Source: JBGPEQ01 sp050180895 (GTDB lineage: Bacteria > Pseudomonadota > Alphaproteobacteria > Dongiales > Dongiaceae). Taken from it: DNA of 64,000 nucleotides. The translations under genes were made by a program, and so were the position numbers. The DNA lies in NCBI GenBank assembly GCA_050180895.1, contig JBFXDS010000002.1:186001-250000 (forward strand), given 5' to 3'. The notes beneath the pieces were generated by a model. It was not told the origin of the DNA, did no database searches, and was given only the letters and a program-made list of their open reading frames with translations. Of this stretch, positions 61,693 through 64,000 are shown in pieces (within the stretch, counting starts at the first letter, position 1; every line of letters begins with the position of its first letter).

Positions 61693-62775
61693 ATGAATGC
61701 AAAGCTTTTGACTGCAGCGGCGTTGGGCGTTGCCTGCCTGAGCGCCGCCCCGGCCTGGGCGCAGACCTCCGGGACGATCTCCAAGGCCGTCGGCGGCTAT
61801 GATTTCAACGAGGCGGCGAAGGCGAATCCGGATACGCCGAACTTTCATTCCAACGACGGCAAGCTCACCTTCGCCATCATTACGCACACCGCCGGCAACG
61901 GCTTCTTCGACCCGACCTATGTCGGCGCCAAAGCGGCGGCCGACCTGCTCGGCGTCAATCTCATCATGCTCGGCTCGGAGGCGCCGGTCGACGACATCCC
62001 GCGCGAACTGGAGATCCTCAACCAGATCATCCAGGACCCGACCATCGACGGTCTGATCATGACCACGCCGCAGTCGGGCGCCTATGACGACATCGTCAAG
62101 AAGGCCCAGGAGTTGGGCATCCCCGTGGCGACCACCAACAGCTTCGATCCGGTGATCCTCGACCGCAACGGCATCAGCCATACCGGGCAGGACGCCTCGG
62201 CCGCCGCCATCGGCGGCGAGGCGATGGCCAACTGCGTCATGCAGTCGGGCGCCACGGGCTCGCTCATCTTCCCGAACACGACGACGCTCGGCAATGTCGA
62301 GGTGAACAACCGCATCACCGCGGCCTTCACGGCGGCGGTGAAGACGCTGGAAGCGGCGGGCAAGCTCTCGGACTACAAGGTCGACGCCGGGCCGGAGAAC
62401 ATCGGCATCGACGTCGACGCCAACAACATCGTCAGCTCGATCGTCAGCCTGGTCGAATCGCGCGGCGACGTCGTCGGCATCATGGGCGCCAACGGCTTCG
62501 TGACGCCGGCCATCGCCGACGCGGTGGCGCAGCTCGGCATCGGCGACAAGGTCTGCTCCTACGGCTTCGACCTGGGGCCGAAGCAGCTCGAGGCGATCCG
62601 CGGCGGGACGCTCGACGGCGCGCTCGGTCAGCAGCCCTTCCTGCAGGGCTATTGGCCGGTGACCATGCTGTACCTGCAGATCGACCGCGGCGTCTCCGCG
62701 GCCGACCTTGACACCAAGGCGCAGCTCATCACCAAGGACAACGTCGACACCGTCGGCAAGCGGTACGAAAACTAG
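61693..62775 (+). CDS. Sugar ABC transporter periplasmic binding protein
   Basis: A 360-residue type I binding protein. Signal peptide residues 1-24 (LLTAAALGVACLSAAPAWAQ). The mature part opens KLTFAIITHTAGNGFFDPTYVGAK near 56-78, with ILNQIIQDPTIDGLIMTTPQ near 101-120 and DAGPENIGIDVDANN near 231, typical of pentose/ribose-type binders. An importer role with the partial permease at 62934 and a downstream ATPase outside the window is expected. Given the neighbouring pentonate genes, an aldopentose is the likely ligand. Confidence 0.9.
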   Translation: MNAKLLTAAALGVACLSAAPAWAQTSGTISKAVGGYDFNEAAKANPDTPNFHSNDGKLTFAIITHTAGNGFFDPTYVGAKAAADLLGVNLIMLGSEAPVDDIPRELEILNQIIQDPTIDGLIMTTPQSGAYDDIVKKAQELGIPVATTNSFDPVILDRNGISHTGQDASAAAIGGEAMANCVMQSGATGSLIFPNTTTLGNVEVNNRITAAFTAAVKTLEAAGKLSDYKVDAGPENIGIDVDANNIVSSIVSLVESRGDVVGIMGANGFVTPAIADAVAQLGIGDKVCSYGFDLGPKQLEAIRGGTLDGALGQQPFLQGYWPVTMLYLQIDRGVSAADLDTKAQLITKDNVDTVGKRYEN

Positions 62776-62809
62776 ACCGTCTCTTGCGTGATGCGGTCGT
62801 TGTGCGATC

Positions 62810-62907
62810 ACCCCCCACCCCGACCCTCCCCCTCAAGGGGGGAGGGAGTCGCTAGTGGCGCCATCGAATTCCCTCCCCCCTTGAGGGGGAGGGATAGGGT
62901 GGGGGGT
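62810..62907. repeat. Family D inverted-repeat element
   Basis: 38-base arms (62810-62847 and 62870-62907, cores CCCTCCCCCTCAAGGGGGG and its complement) match at 35 positions and enclose a 22-base loop. Each arm also contains CCTCCCCCTCAAGG-type self-complementarity. It lies 34 bases after the binding-protein stop and 26 bases before the permease start. Such CT/GA-rich elements are frequent between genes in related genomes. Confidence 0.85.
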
Positions 62908-62933
62908 GGCGGCCGCACGGTGCCGTCGATCGC

Positions 62934-64000
62934 ATGACCACACCCTCCAGACGCGCCGGCATCTTCGGCAGCTGGGAGTTCGGACTGATCCTCTTCATGG
63001 TGCTGCTCTATCTCGTGGGCACCTGGATCAACCCGACCTTCTTCGGCAATGCCAACGCCCTGGCCAGCGTGCTGCGCGACGCCGCCCGCTTCGGCGTCAT
63101 GGCCGTGGGCATGTCGTTCGTCATCATCAACCGGGACCTCGACCTGTCCGTCGGCTCGACGCTCGGGCTCGTCTCGGTCGTCTTCGCCATGGCGGTGGCG
63201 CCGAGCTTCTACGACCTTCCGGTCTGGGCGGGGGTGCTTGCCGCGCTTACGGTCGGGCTGGGCATCGGCCTCGTCAACGGCGTGCTCGTCACTTATCTGC
63301 GCGTGCCGGCCTTCATCGCCACCCTGACGATGCTGTTCATCGGCCGCGGCCTGGTGCTGGGGCTGACGGGCGGGCAGAACATCGGCTTCGCCGCCAAGCA
63401 GGACGACCCGTTCTTCGTCCTCGGCATCAACAACGCCCTCGGCTTCAACAACCAGGTCGTCCTGTTCGCGATGGTCGCCGTCATCGGCGGCTTCGTCCTG
63501 GCGCGCACGCGCTGGGGCTACGAGACCTATGCCGTCGGCGGCAATGCGCTGGCCGCCGGCTATGCTGGCGTCAACACCCATGCCGTGCGCATTCGTGCCT
63601 TCGTCCTGTCGGCGCTATGCGCGACCTTGGCCGGTCTCATGAACATGGCCCAGGACAAGGGCGTGCACAGCCAGTACGGGCAGGGCAACGAGCTGATCGT
63701 CATCGCCGCGGTCATCATCGGCGGCGCCAGCATCCTCGGCGGCCGCGGCCGCATCGCCGGCGCCTGCCTCGGCGCCATCCTGATCGTGCTCATCGACAAG
63801 GTGCTGCGTGAGGGCGTGCCGATCACGCGCACGGTCACGGTCGGCGATGTGCAGATGGAGGTGCAGGCCATGGCGCAGCTGCCGCCAGGCGCCGTGCCGG
63901 CCTTCCTCGGCCTCATCCTGGTCGCCGCCGTGCTGATCGAGCCGTGGATCATCCGCCGGCGCGTTGTTGCCCGCACGATCGCCCGCTTGCGCGGCCTGCC
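62934..64000 (+). CDS. Sugar ABC transporter permease (CUT2/RbsC type), truncated by the window end
   Basis: The frame from the ATG at 62934 stays open to base 64000; 355 codons are visible. MSFVIINRDLDLSVGSTLGL near residues 60-79 is the CUT2 permease signature (usually GGIDLSVGS; here RDLDLSVGS), YAVGGNALAAGYAGVNTHAV near 201-220 and IIGGASILGGRGRIAGACLG near 261-280 follow. At least eight hydrophobic segments are seen. There is no ATPase gene between the binding protein and this permease, so it must lie beyond the window or elsewhere. Confidence 0.9.
   Translation, partial: MTTPSRRAGIFGSWEFGLILFMVLLYLVGTWINPTFFGNANALASVLRDAARFGVMAVGMSFVIINRDLDLSVGSTLGLVSVVFAMAVAPSFYDLPVWAGVLAALTVGLGIGLVNGVLVTYLRVPAFIATLTMLFIGRGLVLGLTGGQNIGFAAKQDDPFFVLGINNALGFNNQVVLFAMVAVIGGFVLARTRWGYETYAVGGNALAAGYAGVNTHAVRIRAFVLSALCATLAGLMNMAQDKGVHSQYGQGNELIVIAAVIIGGASILGGRGRIAGACLGAILIVLIDKVLREGVPITRTVTVGDVQMEVQAMAQLPPGAVPAFLGLILVAAVLIEPWIIRRRVVARTIARLRGL

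Overview
The window is one continuous piece of a GC-rich bacterial chromosome, most likely an alphaproteobacterium (Rhodospirillales or Hyphomicrobiales type; the order is inference). Reasons: a DUF1489-type gene, a LexA box of the alphaproteobacterial form GTTC-N7-GTTC at 4719-4733, and a dense set of small-molecule uptake and sugar-acid catabolism genes typical of soil alphaproteobacteria. I saw no rRNA, tRNA, CRISPR array, insertion sequence, integrase or phage gene. Genes are tightly packed, often with 4-base start/stop overlaps.

Layout. 1-4100: end of a glycogen-debranching-type enzyme, a RidA-like protein with a basic tail, a short-chain dehydrogenase, an acyl-CoA dehydrogenase, a small membrane protein and a DsbA-fold isomerase. 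4221-4976: a small membrane protein, then a near-gene-free stretch with an SOS-type promoter. 4977-10182 (minus): a tripartite tricarboxylate transporter (TctC-TctB-TctA) with a PLP dehydratase and a Gfo/Idh/MocA oxidoreductase. 10343-15817 (plus): leucine/isovalerate degradation (methylcrotonyl-CoA carboxylase beta, methylglutaconyl-CoA hydratase, carboxylase alpha, HMG-CoA lyase). 15921-16888: a hypothetical protein and DUF1489. 16950-28959: an inositol-type catabolic region (IolE, IolD, IolG, aldolase, dehydrogenases, CUT2-type ABC importer). 29081-31357: an adenylate cyclase/TolB-like/TPR protein. 31383-36384: sugar-acid genes (SDR, Gfo/Idh/MocA, UxaA-type dehydratase, AraD1-type FAH dehydratase). 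36457-42242: an XRE-cupin regulator facing an ABC importer, an amidohydrolase and an EamA exporter. 42239-43945: KDPG aldolase and KDG kinase, divergent. 43946-44389: a gene-poor stretch with a minus-strand intrinsic terminator and a possible small RNA. 44390-47263 (minus): five unrecognised exported or lipoprotein genes. 47430-56106: LysR regulator, alcohol dehydrogenase, enolase-superfamily dehydratase, PotFGHI/PotABCD-type ABC importer, 2-hydroxyacid dehydrogenase. 56201-64000: oxidative pentose set (SMP-30 lactonase, RraA-like protein, aldose epimerase, GntR regulator, IlvD/Edd-type sugar-acid dehydratase, sugar-binding protein and the start of an ABC permease).

Taken together this is an accessory catabolic region for sugar acids, pentoses, cyclitols and branched-chain acids. 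Most importers sit next to the enzymes that probably act on their cargo, and substrates beyond family level are inference.

Intergenic DNA carries at least four families of inverted-repeat elements (A: 12756-12840 and 61550-61634; B: 33351-33428 and a decayed copy at 56134; C: 57819-57908 and shorter relatives at 16885 and 28968-29031; D: 62810-62907), plus perfect hairpins just after three solute-binding-protein genes. The least explained parts are the SOS-type promoter with no recognisable gene, the five-gene lipoprotein cluster, the XRE-cupin/amidohydrolase/ABC locus with its perfect palindromic operator, and the possible small RNA near 44.1 kb.
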